Below, piece by piece: positions 28,057 through 37,126 of a stretch of 64,000 nt of DNA. Source of the DNA: CAVYGN01 sp964413265 (lineage in GTDB: Bacteria; Spirochaetota; Brevinematia; Brevinematales; JAOACQ01); the NCBI GenBank assembly GCA_964413265.1, contig CAYPRX010000067.1, positions 18,535-82,534 on the forward strand, in the 5' to 3' direction. The stretch's first letter is position 1, and each line of letters starts with the position of its first letter. A program made the position numbers and the translations under genes. The notes below the pieces were generated by a model. The model did no database searches. It was not told the DNA's origin and was given only the letters and a program-made list of their open reading frames with translations.

Positions 28057-29586
28057 ATGAAAATTATAATAAAACAATCCCTTATTTTCTCAATAATTTT
28101 TCTGTCATGTTCACTGATTTTATCATTCTGCGGAAGCGGGGCGGAAAGACCGGAAGAGGCTAGCGATTATAACAGCCAGACTGACATCATTGTTATTAAT
28201 AATAGTGAAAGTAATAATTATGAGAGTGAAAATAACTTTTATAAATATTGCATGGTCTTCAAGTCAGGGCAAGATGAAGAGGTCTTAACGGACTGCCCCC
28301 CAAAATTTTTATCTGCATTGTCGAACGAATTTATATTGAATATTATGACAGGGGAAAGAGCCCTTTCGAATGCGATCTTTGAATATTCGTCGATGACAAA
28401 TGATCCGGATTTTGATGAGGGGTTATTATACCAGAGGATCGGCGCAGTGTATTTCAAGCTGGGAGATTATGAAAATTCATATAAATATATAAATAGTGCT
28501 GTTTATAAAGGCACGAAAAATCCGGAATTATACTATTACAAATCTCTACTATTATATTATTATAAAAAAGATTACTCGGGTGCTGAGTTTTATCTTTCAA
28601 AGCTCGATAAAACAAATCCGTTTCTTAACTGGCAGGACATTTTGTTCCTGAAGGCATGTCTGAAATGTGAAAAAAATGATTTCGAAACTGCTTATTCGAT
28701 TTTTATGACTGCTAAGAATATGGATCCTGGTCGATTTTATACTTATTATGATATATTGCCTTATTTTTTCAGGAGTGATATCTTCGGAAAACTTGGTAAC
28801 TACGTAAACGATTCTTTTAAATACCTTATATCGCTTTCAAACAGCAATTACCGCCTAAAGGCCTACAGGGAGCTTATAACTTATAACAGGCTGAAAAACA
28901 GGGAAACCCTTTATATACCGTTTAATCTTCCGGAAAATTACGATTATTCGACAAACCTTGTTTATTTTTACTCACGCACTTACCCTGTAATAGAAAAAAG
29001 CAAAAGCCAGAATATAATAAGCCCGCTTCAGGAGAAAAGAAGAACTGTAAGAGATATGATTTATTCTCCGGTTTATGAGGAATATGTGAATGCGGGGAGT
29101 GAAAGTGAAATATTTTTACTGGAAGGCATTGTAAAATTAACGAATGTCAGGCTCTTCCCTTATTCCTATTATAATTCAATTGAGAGGATCATTGTTATCA
29201 GTAATGTCATTCTCCTTCTCTCCCCAACAAACAGATTTGAGGTGACTACAAATACGGATAAAAAAGACACTAATAAAATTTATATGATCAGTAATGCTGA
29301 GAACGAGCTCTATATGACTAATTGCGGGTACGATTATTATTTTACAACCAGTACTTTTTCTATGGATAACGATAAGACCTGGGATTTTGTGACCCTGGGG
29401 ATAACTACCAATAATCGAGTTGTTGTAGATCTTTTTTACCCCTCCCAAAGAAAACTTGAAGCTTACAGCTTTTCTTTAAAAAGACACGACAGCGCTTTTG
29501 TCATTCAGGACATTAATGGAGATAACAAACCCGAATTGATCCTCCTCGACGACGATGTTTATATTCTCAACAGGACGAATGAATAA
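28057..29586 (+). CDS. Probable lipoprotein with TPR repeats and a C-terminal FG-GAP-like segment
   Basis: The 509-residue product starts with a signal segment with two candidate spirochaete-type lipoboxes (FLSC at 16-19 or LSFC near 25). TPR-like helical pairs fill about residues 85-240 (GDYENSYKYINSAVYKG and relatives). The C-terminal part is beta-rich and ends DINGDNKPELILLDDDVYIL, like a calcium-binding FG-GAP/VCBS blade. Function unknown. There is no ribosome site: the ATG is 10 bases from the tRNA-Val 3' end, so it may be read from a tRNA co-transcript with a nearly leaderless message. Confidence 0.75.
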   Translation: MKIIIKQSLIFSIIFLSCSLILSFCGSGAERPEEASDYNSQTDIIVINNSESNNYESENNFYKYCMVFKSGQDEEVLTDCPPKFLSALSNEFILNIMTGERALSNAIFEYSSMTNDPDFDEGLLYQRIGAVYFKLGDYENSYKYINSAVYKGTKNPELYYYKSLLLYYYKKDYSGAEFYLSKLDKTNPFLNWQDILFLKACLKCEKNDFETAYSIFMTAKNMDPGRFYTYYDILPYFFRSDIFGKLGNYVNDSFKYLISLSNSNYRLKAYRELITYNRLKNRETLYIPFNLPENYDYSTNLVYFYSRTYPVIEKSKSQNIISPLQEKRRTVRDMIYSPVYEEYVNAGSESEIFLLEGIVKLTNVRLFPYSYYNSIERIIVISNVILLLSPTNRFEVTTNTDKKDTNKIYMISNAENELYMTNCGYDYYFTTSTFSMDNDKTWDFVTLGITTNNRVVVDLFYPSQRKLEAYSFSLKRHDSAFVIQDINGDNKPELILLDDDVYILNRTNE

Positions 29587-29694
29587 TTCTAATTTTCCGC
29601 CTGTGGCGTTACACCTTCTCATTTAACGGCAGCTTAACCTTTTTGGGATAACCGAGCACTTCCAAAAACATGCTTTTTTCTCCTATCTATTAAC

Positions 29695-29997
29695 TTAATG
29701 TGTCCCTGCGAAACTTATGCTAAGCATAATGCTTATAGCTGCAACCGCAATAAAAAATATTATTAAGGACAAGAAATTTGGTTTCGTCATCTTTCCGCCA
29801 CGAAAGAGGATATATCCGATGACTATATTTAGCAGGCCCCAAAGGACATTAACCGTCGGCGATGACAGACCCCTTCCCGGAGGATATGCAAAAGGTGAAG
29901 GAAACGAAACTCCAGAAATGCCATTGACAAAATGAGGAACTGCGTTTGTGAGAAAAATTCCTGCAAAAAAGCATGCAATGTAATGATACCATTTCAT
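29695..29997 (-). CDS. Small integral membrane protein, unknown
   Basis: This 100-residue protein has three hydrophobic segments (about 5-22, 48-65 and 78-96) separated by short loops, with a Pro/Gly-rich loop FPSPFAYPPGRG. No family function is recognised. AAAGGAG sits six bases before the ATG, supporting it as a real gene. It stands alone, with repeat-like DNA on its 3' side (29590-29640). Confidence 0.65.
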   Translation of the reverse strand: MKWYHYIACFFAGIFLTNAVPHFVNGISGVSFPSPFAYPPGRGLSSPTVNVLWGLLNIVIGYILFRGGKMTKPNFLSLIIFFIAVAAISIMLSISFAGTH

Positions 29998-30039
29998 GAA
30001 AAACTCCTTTTATAAAATATTTTTTGTAATCTAAATTAT

Positions 30040-30231
30040 TTAATGGTTCAGCTTCTTAATTATAACAAGTTTTTCAATATCTTCAACAATTTTTTCAGAA
30101 TTGACCAAAATAAAAATCCATCTGCCTTCATGAATTTCTGGTGTATTGGAAGTAGTTCTTTTAATATCAACATTTGAAAACGTAGGACCGAAGGCTAAAA
30201 CAGCTGTGAGAAAGCGCTTATCTGAAGCCGG
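30040..30231 (-). pseudogene. 5'-truncated gene fragment beside a dispersed repeat
   Basis: The minus strand has 63 open codons ending in TAA at 30042-30040, with protein-like text (FLTAVLAFGPTFSNVDIK ... GRWIFILVNSEKIVEDIEKL). There is no ATG, GTG or TTG start, and an in-frame TGA lies just upstream, about 60 bases from repeat copy A. This looks like the surviving 3' end of a small exported-protein gene. The family is not recognised. Confidence 0.35.
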
Positions 30232-30290
30232 TCATAGTTTGAAAGTTAATTTAATATATAATACAAAAAAGATTCTCAAATAAAGAAATT

Positions 30291-30378
30291 CTATGATTGG
30301 CTGAGTTGCGCTTGCAGGCTTTATGAGACTGTGCGGTTCAAGCCTGCGAATTAAGTGAGATAAAAATTTCCTTACGGC
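30291..30378 (-). repeat. Dispersed repeat, copy A
   Basis: The minus strand carries an 88-base unit starting GCCGTAAGG and ending CCAATCATAG, closely similar to the left arm of the element at 60017-60249 and to 63781-63868. Shared blocks include TTTTATCTCACT, GGCTTGA..CGCACAG and GCAAGCGCAACTC. It is intergenic. Together with the gene fragment at 30040-30231, it fills the gene-free gap 29998-30405. Confidence 0.75.
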
Positions 30379-30405
30379 TGATAAGTATGTTATTTATAAT
30401 TCGCC

Positions 30406-31341
30406 TTACTGGAGATTCAATATCATGCTCTCCTTACCCAGCGATGATTCCTTGATTTTTTCGATTGCCTTTGCCGCATCTTCTTTTGTCGTGAATTTGC
30501 CCACTCTTACCCGGTAATAAATAATTCCGTTTACATTGGCCTCAACAAGGTACGATTCAAGCCCTATGCTCCTTAGGTTATTTTCCACTTCCCGTGCCTT
30601 TTCCATGCTTGTATGCGCAGATACCTGGATAGTGTATTTTCCCTCGGAGGCAGCAAAAGAATTATTCGTGGATTTCTGCTTTTTTTCTGAATTCTTATTT
30701 TTTTCCGGGGGTTTTTCAGAACTTAATTTGAGTTTAACGTTCTTAGGTTCCGATTTCAATTTTTTATCGTTTTTAACAGGCGGGGTGGTCAGATTCTCAG
30801 GAAGATTTTCATCTTTCACAAGATTTGTACCGTCATTTCCCGGCACTAATGCTTTGACATTTTTTTCAGGGTTATTTTCATTTTTGGTATTATCCTCCTG
30901 TTTGGGAAATACCTGCGGAAGGTTATTGAAAGATGAATTGTTCTCCATTTTTGTCTGATCGGACCTATCCTCGATCTTCTGAATATCCTGTCTGTTTCCG
31001 AAAGCTATATCCTTAAGGGTTGTTTTACCAAGCCAATATCCTACTAGAAAAATAAAAACGCCGAAGAAAACGAAAATCGCACCGGCCCATACAATCCTTT
31101 CGTCGCTGACATTAATGTAAGATTTTTTTTGCGGGTATTTTTCCTGGAATCTTTCGTGGTATCTATCCCGGCTTATTACTGGTTCATTCGTCCTGTGTAT
31201 ACTGCTGGTTGTATGTTTATAATCGTTTATTCTTGACCTTCCGTTATAATGATAGCCGTCATCACCGATCTCATCCGACCTTATACGGCCTTCCCTGCTG
31301 TTGGAATCGGGGAAAAGGTCCAAAATTTCGGATTCGCCCAT
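30406..31341 (-). CDS. Single-pass SPOR-domain protein
   Basis: The 311-residue protein has a charged cytoplasmic N-terminus (about 1-65), one membrane helix (about 68-90, WAGAIFVFFGVFIFLVGYWLG), a long low-complexity Asn/Lys/Glu/Pro linker, and a C-terminal SPOR domain (about 235-311, GKYTIQVSAHTSMEKA ... YYRVRVGKFTTKEDAAKA). SPOR domains bind denuded peptidoglycan at division sites. The layout is like DedD/FtsN-type proteins, so a cell-division or cell-wall role is likely. GGAGG lies seven bases before the start. Confidence 0.85.
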   Translation of the reverse strand: MGESEILDLFPDSNSREGRIRSDEIGDDGYHYNGRSRINDYKHTTSSIHRTNEPVISRDRYHERFQEKYPQKKSYINVSDERIVWAGAIFVFFGVFIFLVGYWLGKTTLKDIAFGNRQDIQKIEDRSDQTKMENNSSFNNLPQVFPKQEDNTKNENNPEKNVKALVPGNDGTNLVKDENLPENLTTPPVKNDKKLKSEPKNVKLKLSSEKPPEKNKNSEKKQKSTNNSFAASEGKYTIQVSAHTSMEKAREVENNLRSIGLESYLVEANVNGIIYYRVRVGKFTTKEDAAKAIEKIKESSLGKESMILNLQ

Positions 31342-31440
31342 AATTATTCCTCCTTTAAGGGATGCTGACTGTCCCCTTTACATTTCGGAATAATAGGGAA
31401 AAAATTAAGATCTGCTTAACGCTTTATTTATAATTGATAT

Positions 31441-32157
31441 TCAGACTTTAACTTTATTTTTAACAACGGCGCTGGGTGATATCTCCAGTTTACCGCTGTA
31501 TTCAACCAAATCCACCAGGCAATTATCACCGATCATAATATTATTACCGCGAATGGTTTTGGCACAGGCATATTCAATCATTATGTTATTGCCCTCGATC
31601 AGGTCGGTTTCAAGCCTGTCTTTTTTGCCGAAAATAGAGAGAATGAAACTCAGCATATATTTCATATGCCTGATCCTGATATCCTCTCCGCCGATCTCCC
31701 CGGCGTAACTCCTCCATCCAAAAACCACATCTACGTTATTCGCATTAAGCAGGCCGCTGATATTGAACTCACCCCTTGACCTGAATTCTTCAGCTTCTAC
31801 GCCATCTCCCGAGTTTATATATCCCGAAGACCGGATATATCGCGATTTTATGCCGTTCCTGACAGAAATGCTTCCGCTGGCATGAAGAATATCGGCGGCG
31901 AGAAACCCATCGATCAGCAGGGATCCTGAGCCTTTTATTGAAGAGCATTTTACATCGCCTGATAAAGTTCCCATGCCACTTACTGAAATTTTTTCTGCGA
32001 CAGTTTTTCCGCTTACTTTGCCCATGCCGGAAATATTGAGAGTATTCGCCTGTACATCTCCCTCAATTTCACCGTTTCCTGAAATTTTGATATCCCGGAA
32101 TTTTCCTCCTGCTGTTTTTCCCATCCCTGAGATTTTCAAATCCGTAAGATTGTCCAT
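31441..32157 (-). CDS. Bactofilin-family polymer-forming protein
   Basis: The 238-residue protein is a right-handed beta-helix made of short repeats (KISGMGK, ISGNGEIEGDV, NISGMGKVSGKT, SVSGMGTLSGDV), characteristic of bactofilins (DUF583), which assemble into cytoskeletal filaments without nucleotides. The second half continues the repeats less regularly, ending with VVKNKVKV. AGGAGG precedes the start. It lies 18 bases after a YhbD-like regulator, an arrangement I recall from the Bacillus yhbD-yhbE-yhbF (bacEF) operon. Confidence 0.85.
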   Translation of the reverse strand: MDNLTDLKISGMGKTAGGKFRDIKISGNGEIEGDVQANTLNISGMGKVSGKTVAEKISVSGMGTLSGDVKCSSIKGSGSLLIDGFLAADILHASGSISVRNGIKSRYIRSSGYINSGDGVEAEEFRSRGEFNISGLLNANNVDVVFGWRSYAGEIGGEDIRIRHMKYMLSFILSIFGKKDRLETDLIEGNNIMIEYACAKTIRGNNIMIGDNCLVDLVEYSGKLEISPSAVVKNKVKV

Positions 32158-32175
32158 ACACAGCCTCCTGAAATT

Positions 32176-32814
32176 TTATTTTTTAAGCTGGTCCTGAAGG
32201 ATTAAATTCAATTCTTTTGACACCTCGTCCAAATCATACGATGTTATTTCCCTGGTCCCATTGTCATGAAAAATACGGGAATCCTGTCTGGCCAGCAGGA
32301 AAAACCTGACGGTATCTTTTTCGAAAACGATAAGCATGAAGGATGTGCTGTTTAATACAGGGAACCAGTTCTTCATACTTTCTATAAATTCATCGATATG
32401 CTTGCTGCTTATAACTGATTCTTTTATTAATTTGCTGACGATAAAGATAAATATAAGTTCTATAAAGTTAAAATAACTTTTCCCCAAATTTTTCTCAAAG
32501 GTTTCACGTACCTCGGAATCAAATGCCCTAATGTCCCTTAAATCACCTGAATTGAAAATTCTGTTTGTAAGCTCAGGTGAGAGCATGTCGGCAACTTCTT
32601 CAAGCGAATATTTGTCCTTGAGCTCAAGAATCCCGGCAATTCTGCCAAGGATCTTTTCCCTGGGGAAGAAGGTTTCCTGGCCGGTATATGAGGCCCTCTT
32701 GATAAACCATGATTCGGGTATGAGGTTTTCTCGCTTCCACCGGTATAATTGTCCGTATGAAATTCCGGTCAATTTTAAAAGTTCTTTTTTTGTTATAAGA
32801 TCGCCTTCTTCCAT
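32176..32814 (-). CDS. YhbD-like (DUF4004) MerR-type helix-turn-helix regulator
   Basis: The 212-residue protein begins with a MerR-like DNA-binding domain (LITKKELLKLTGISYGQLYRWKRENLIP, then FFPREKILGRI, about 5-75), followed by a helical/beta effector region without recognised ligand motifs. This resembles YhbD/DUF4004 proteins, which pair with bactofilin genes. The ATG at 32814 follows GAGGTG; a GTG two codons upstream overlaps that site. Its promoter contains two inverted copies of an 11-base box, so it probably represses or tunes its own operon with the bactofilin. Confidence 0.75.
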   Translation of the reverse strand: MEEGDLITKKELLKLTGISYGQLYRWKRENLIPESWFIKRASYTGQETFFPREKILGRIAGILELKDKYSLEEVADMLSPELTNRIFNSGDLRDIRAFDSEVRETFEKNLGKSYFNFIELIFIFIVSKLIKESVISSKHIDEFIESMKNWFPVLNSTSFMLIVFEKDTVRFFLLARQDSRIFHDNGTREITSYDLDEVSKELNLILQDQLKK

Positions 32815-32830
32815 TTTCACCTCTTCGATA

Positions 32831-32877
32831 TAACAATGTTACACAAATAATATAACATAACATTGTTACATTGTCAA
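32831..32877 (-). promoter_or_regulatory. Promoter with paired inverted operator boxes for the regulator-bactofilin operon
   Basis: On the minus strand TTGACA (32877-32872), a 17-base spacer and TATATT (32854-32849) form a near-perfect promoter. TAACAATGTTA lies in the spacer (32868-32858, minus-strand reading), and its exact reverse complement TAACATTGTTA lies at the expected transcription start (32841-32831). The centres are 27 bases apart. This is a strong candidate for autoregulation by the adjacent MerR-like protein. Confidence 0.75.
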
Positions 32878-32890
32878 GGGGAAATAAAAG

Positions 32891-34027
32891 TCAGGATATC
32901 AGATTCCATAGCTCGGTTATTATTCTGTTTGAAACCTCAAACCCCCTTTCGGTAAGACTGAGAGAGTTACCATTCTTTTGTAAAAAAGGGTCAAGGCCGG
33001 AGGGTATTCTTGATATCAATATCTTTTCAAGATTTGTCTTGAAGAGTTCTTCAAAATAATCGCCGGAAATGCCGCCAGTTTTCCTCAGGCCAAGCATTAT
33101 GAATTCCCTGATAGCGGTTTCTCTGTCGATTTTTTCAGTAAAGTCTCTTGGAAGGATCCTTCTGTCTATGAAGGCGGAATAATTTTTTAATGAAGAAGTA
33201 TTTGTCCAGCGGTTCCCTTTAATACAGCCGGATGCTCCTGCGCCGAAACCTATATACTCTCCATAATCCCAGTAATTCATATTGTGGGAACAGAAATATT
33301 TTTCTTCAAGGGCAAAGTTGGAGATTTCATACTGGATGTAGCCTGCGTCCCTCAGGATCCTGCAAATTTCACGGTAATGCCTCAGGCATGTCATATCGCT
33401 TAAGGGAACATAGTTACCATTTCCGGCATCAATGCTCAGTCTGGTTTTATTCTCTATAGAGAGCTGGTAAACAGAGATATGAGGAGGCTTCAGGGTCAGT
33501 ATGGCATCAAGAGTTTTGTGAATAATTTCACCCCTGATGCAGGCTATCAGATCGATGCTTATGTTTTTAATTCCAGCATCCCGCAGGACATTAAAAGCCC
33601 GGATATTGCTTACCGCGGTATTCTTTCTTTCCAGGAATTTTAATATCTTTTCCTCCATTGACTGGAAGCCGAGGCTTACCCTGTTGATCCCATTTATCTT
33701 CCAGCAGTCCGCTTTTTCCGGTGTAATATCCTCCGGATTTGCTTCGATTGTGTTTTCATGATTTAAAAGAATGAATTCCGATTTTATTTTATCCAGTATT
33801 GTCTTTAACTGTACTGGTGATAATAATGACGGGGTCCCTCCCCCTATGTAGACGGTTCTTACCGGTCCTGCTTCACCGTTTAATTTCTTAAAAAGATCGA
33901 TTTCACCGCAGAGAGCCTGCAAATATGCTCCGATCGAATAAAGTTCAGGTCTGTAACCGCTTACAAAACTGCAATAAGGGCATTTTTTCCGGCAGAAGGG
34001 GAAATGGATGTAAATTGAAAGGGGCAT
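32891..34027 (-). CDS. hemW: HemW-type radical SAM protein (coproporphyrinogen oxidase-like)
   Basis: The 378-residue protein starts SIYIHFPFCRKKCPYCSF, giving the radical SAM CxxxCxxC motif with an added aromatic-Cys as in HemN/HemW. YIGGGTPSLL, IEANPED and NRVSLGFQSM follow, and the C-terminal HemN domain is present. HemW is thought to be a haem chaperone rather than a true oxidase; the short N-terminus fits HemW. The ATG at 34027 is chosen; a TTG at 34033 overlapping the glf stop is an alternative. It probably forms an operon galT-glf-hemW. Confidence 0.88.
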   Translation of the reverse strand: MPLSIYIHFPFCRKKCPYCSFVSGYRPELYSIGAYLQALCGEIDLFKKLNGEAGPVRTVYIGGGTPSLLSPVQLKTILDKIKSEFILLNHENTIEANPEDITPEKADCWKINGINRVSLGFQSMEEKILKFLERKNTAVSNIRAFNVLRDAGIKNISIDLIACIRGEIIHKTLDAILTLKPPHISVYQLSIENKTRLSIDAGNGNYVPLSDMTCLRHYREICRILRDAGYIQYEISNFALEEKYFCSHNMNYWDYGEYIGFGAGASGCIKGNRWTNTSSLKNYSAFIDRRILPRDFTEKIDRETAIREFIMLGLRKTGGISGDYFEELFKTNLEKILISRIPSGLDPFLQKNGNSLSLTERGFEVSNRIITELWNLIS

Positions 34028-34029
34028 CT

Positions 34030-35142
34030 TCAAGTAAGATTGTCGAAAGCTTTTAACGCATTGAAGATAGCCATATCCATATTAAAATAGCTGTAGGTGG
34101 CCAGGCGTCCCAGGAAGGTAACATTTTCGGTTTTCCTTGCCTCACTTTCATACTTTTTATAGAGTTCAACGTTCGTATCCACAGGTATGGGGTAATAAGG
34201 ATTATCGACTTCTATATCACATGGCTTCGAGTACTCTTTGAAGATAGTTGTTGACGGACATTTCTGGCCTGTAAGCCGTTTAAACTCGGTTATTCTGGTA
34301 AATTTGTAATCATTAGGGTAATTTACAACTCCCACTTCCTGGAAATATTCCATACCGAGGTGGATAGGTTCAAAATCGAGCGAGCGGTAGGGAAGCTTTC
34401 CGAATTTGAAATCAAAATAGGAATCGATAGGACCGGTAAATATAAGATGATCATATTTTATTTCTTTCTTTATATCATTGAAGGATGTATTCAGCATAAT
34501 CTTGATATTCCTGTTATCAAGGAGTTTCTCAAAGATCGGGGTAAATCCCCCGACCGGCATGCCCTGGTAGGGATCCTGAAAGTACCTGTTGTCCCTGCTT
34601 ATAAAAACAGGTACCCTTCCCGTCACTGATGGTGACAGTTCATCCGGTTTCAGATCCCACTGCTTAATTGTATAGTTAAGAAATACATTTTCATAAACAT
34701 ATTCTGACAGATTTTTCAAATCCCTGTCATCGGATTTTTTAAGCTCGAGTATGGTTATCTTTTTACCGAAACCGTAGCTGTCTATCAGTTTCTTTTCCAG
34801 CCTGTCGGCAAGGGTCTGAGGGTACAATGCATGAAGAGTTGTTAGATTGAAGGGTATCGGAACCTTTTTGCCCTCAATAAGGCCCAGTACTTCATGATGA
34901 TAGATATTCCAGCTTGTAAAGGGTTCGAGATACTTCCAGACTTCTTCTTTGACTGTATGGAAAATGTGAGGGCCGTAAACCTGGATCAGGATCCCATTCT
35001 TATCATATTTATCGTAAACATGCCCGCCGATATGATTGTGAGCTTCGACTATGATAACGCTTTTCTTTAATATCCTTGAAATTCTTTCTGCCATTACACT
35101 TCCCGAAAAACCGGCTCCGACAATGCAATAATCAAATTTCAT
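34030..35142 (-). CDS. glf: UDP-galactopyranose mutase
   Basis: Glf converts UDP-galactopyranose to UDP-galactofuranose for cell-surface glycans, using reduced FAD. The 370-residue protein has the dinucleotide-binding FDYCIVGAGFSGSV, then EAHNHIGGHVYDK, YGPHIFHT, and a C-terminal VTFLGRLATYSYFNMDMAI as in the family. The second of two adjacent ATGs (35142) has best spacing to AAGGAG. It follows galT by 10 bases: GalT supplies UDP-galactose and Glf the furanose form. Confidence 0.93.
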   Translation of the reverse strand: MKFDYCIVGAGFSGSVMAERISRILKKSVIIVEAHNHIGGHVYDKYDKNGILIQVYGPHIFHTVKEEVWKYLEPFTSWNIYHHEVLGLIEGKKVPIPFNLTTLHALYPQTLADRLEKKLIDSYGFGKKITILELKKSDDRDLKNLSEYVYENVFLNYTIKQWDLKPDELSPSVTGRVPVFISRDNRYFQDPYQGMPVGGFTPIFEKLLDNRNIKIMLNTSFNDIKKEIKYDHLIFTGPIDSYFDFKFGKLPYRSLDFEPIHLGMEYFQEVGVVNYPNDYKFTRITEFKRLTGQKCPSTTIFKEYSKPCDIEVDNPYYPIPVDTNVELYKKYESEARKTENVTFLGRLATYSYFNMDMAIFNALKAFDNLT

Positions 35143-35152
35143 CATGTACTCC

Positions 35153-36160
35153 TTATTCTTGAACTTTCCTGAGATATTCGGCATTTTCTTCAGGTATGCT
35201 TGGGTTTATGAACATACCGGAACCAAGTTCAAAACCTGCTGTTCGTGTAAGTCTGGGTACTATGGTTATATACCAGTGAAAAAAGCTCGAATAGAGATAT
35301 CCTTTCGGGGAACCCCTTATTATATAGTTGTAGTCTGGATCATTGAGGCCGTAGTACAATTTCCTCAGTGCCTGTCTTAAAACGGTTGCAGCCTCGCGCA
35401 GATCTTCCTCAGTTGCCTGAAGTATGGAAGAGGCATGCTTTTTAGGGAAAAGCCACATTGCGAATGGCGAATACGCCGCATAAGGAACGAAAACAGTAAA
35501 ATTTGGAGAATCAATAACAACCCTTTCTCCTGTGTCCAGCTCGCTCTTCAGGACCCTGCAGAAAATGCACTCTCTGTGCTCTTCCTGATACCTGATGCTT
35601 TCGTTCATGCGTTCCATTATGTCTTTTGGTATTATAGGTAAGGCTATTATTTGAGAATGGGGATGTATCAGCGAGGCTCCTGCCCTCGTTCCATGATTTC
35701 TAAATGGTATTACCGATTCCACATAAGGGTTATCGAAAAGCATTTTTTGGCGAACCTGGTATGTTTTCATTACATCAATAACATCCGGTAAATCCATGGT
35801 TGCCATGTTCAGATCATGCCTGGGACTCTCTACAACGACCTCGTGGTTGCCTATGCCATCCATCCACCTGAAATATCCGTTTGTGTTAAGGTCGATGCCG
35901 TTTTCCGGTGGCAATAATGCCGGAAATTTATTCGGGATGACCCTGAGCTTCCATTTATTGCTGGTTCCGAGCCTGTAAAATTCCTCAGTATTCTCTGTGC
36001 TTTTTTCATTACCAGGGCAAAACGGGCAATTTGCATCATGAGATTGAAGATTTTGTTCCAAAATGTTTTTGTCTTCTTTAAGATCTTCGGGTCTTTTAGC
36101 TCTTTCAGTGGCTATAATAACCCATTCCTTTAAAACGAAATTCTGGCGAAGTTGCGGCAT
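35153..36160 (-). CDS. galT: Galactose-1-phosphate uridylyltransferase
   Basis: GalT exchanges UDP-glucose and galactose-1-phosphate in the Leloir pathway. The 335-residue HIT-superfamily protein shows LKEWVIIATERAKRP, a zinc-type NCPFCPGNE, the catalytic GASLIHPHSQIIALP (near 170) and a second CIFCRVL. The C-terminal half has YSSFFHWYITIVPRLT. AAGGGG lies five bases before the start. It is followed by glf, which ties it to galactofuranose synthesis rather than only galactose use. Confidence 0.93.
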   Translation of the reverse strand: MPQLRQNFVLKEWVIIATERAKRPEDLKEDKNILEQNLQSHDANCPFCPGNEKSTENTEEFYRLGTSNKWKLRVIPNKFPALLPPENGIDLNTNGYFRWMDGIGNHEVVVESPRHDLNMATMDLPDVIDVMKTYQVRQKMLFDNPYVESVIPFRNHGTRAGASLIHPHSQIIALPIIPKDIMERMNESIRYQEEHRECIFCRVLKSELDTGERVVIDSPNFTVFVPYAAYSPFAMWLFPKKHASSILQATEEDLREAATVLRQALRKLYYGLNDPDYNYIIRGSPKGYLYSSFFHWYITIVPRLTRTAGFELGSGMFINPSIPEENAEYLRKVQE

Positions 36161-36308
36161 AGATACCCCTTATGTATTTTATTATAATCAGCATTTAAAA
36201 AAAATCAAATGATTTTAATTTCTTTCCATGGAAGCGGTCAGAGTTTTTGCGTTAGCTCTGATTCCATGATAAAATAAGTTATTTAAGCTGCAATATCATA
36301 ATAGTTTC

Positions 36309-36381
36309 GCCACCGTAGCTCAGATGGTAGAGCAATTGATTCGTAATCAATGGGTCAGCGGTTCAATCCCGCTCGGTGGCT
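36309..36381 (+). tRNA. tRNA-Thr (anticodon CGT)
   Basis: A cloverleaf with acceptor GCCACCG/CGGTGGC, D arm GCTCAGATGGTAGAGC, anticodon stem ATTGA/TCAAT with loop TTCGTAA, and T arm GCGG TTCAATC CCGC. Discriminator T, no encoded CCA. It lies upstream of the M50 protease gene. Confidence 0.93.
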
Positions 36382-36447
36382 TTTTTCAATTTCTTGCCGG
36401 TATTTTAATTTTGTTGTATTGTTATATTAGTAAGGAAGAAGCGTTAA

Positions 36448-37125
36448 ATGGAAAATACATCCCGTGGTATGATAATATATTTTTTTCTTTATATTTTTCT
36501 TTTTATATACAGTATTATTTTTCATGAAATAATGCATGGTGCATCAGCTTATATGTTTGGAGATGATACTGCAAAGAGAGCCGGAAGGCTGACCCTTAAT
36601 CCAATTCCTCACATAGACCCTCTCGGCAGCATTGTTCTGCCCGGCATTGGTTTCCTCTTCAGGATATTTTCTGGAGTAAGCCTGATTATAGGATGGGCAA
36701 AACCAGTACCTGTTAATCCTTACAATTTTAGCCGCAGGAGAGTGGGTGAAATTACCGTATCGCTCGCCGGCGTTTTTGCCAACTTCGTTATTATGATAGT
36801 GATGCTCTTCATATATACCTTAACAAGCGAAAGGGTTTTCTTCGCCCGTGTTTTTTTTGATGTTGCAGCCACTAATTTTTTTTTAATATACCTTAATATT
36901 CTTCCTATACCGCCGCTTGATGGATATAATTTTGCAGTAAACGTTCTTCCAGGCAGAATTTCCAGATATATTACCAATATGGTCAGGGGTAGGGAGACTG
37001 TGTTTCTAATGCTCTTATTCGTTATGTTTGCTACCCCGATAGGGAGATTTATTTTTATACCGGCCGGTTATATTTTCGAGGGTATAGAACAGTATTTTTT
37101 TAATATCATGGGATTCAGGGGATGA
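36448..37125 (+). CDS. Site-2 protease-like membrane zinc metallopeptidase (M50)
   Basis: The 225-residue integral membrane protein has the M50 zinc motif in a membrane helix (FHEIMHGASAYMFGDDTAKRAGRLTLNPIPHIDPLG split over residues 26-60) and the second metal motif ILPIPPLDGYN (near 155). About five membrane helices. It is the minimal form without a PDZ domain, often of unknown substrate. The next gene (TPR protein) begins one base after its stop, so they are translationally coupled. Confidence 0.85.
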   Translation: MENTSRGMIIYFFLYIFLFIYSIIFHEIMHGASAYMFGDDTAKRAGRLTLNPIPHIDPLGSIVLPGIGFLFRIFSGVSLIIGWAKPVPVNPYNFSRRRVGEITVSLAGVFANFVIMIVMLFIYTLTSERVFFARVFFDVAATNFFLIYLNILPIPPLDGYNFAVNVLPGRISRYITNMVRGRETVFLMLLFVMFATPIGRFIFIPAGYIFEGIEQYFFNIMGFRG

Positions 37126-37126
37126 A

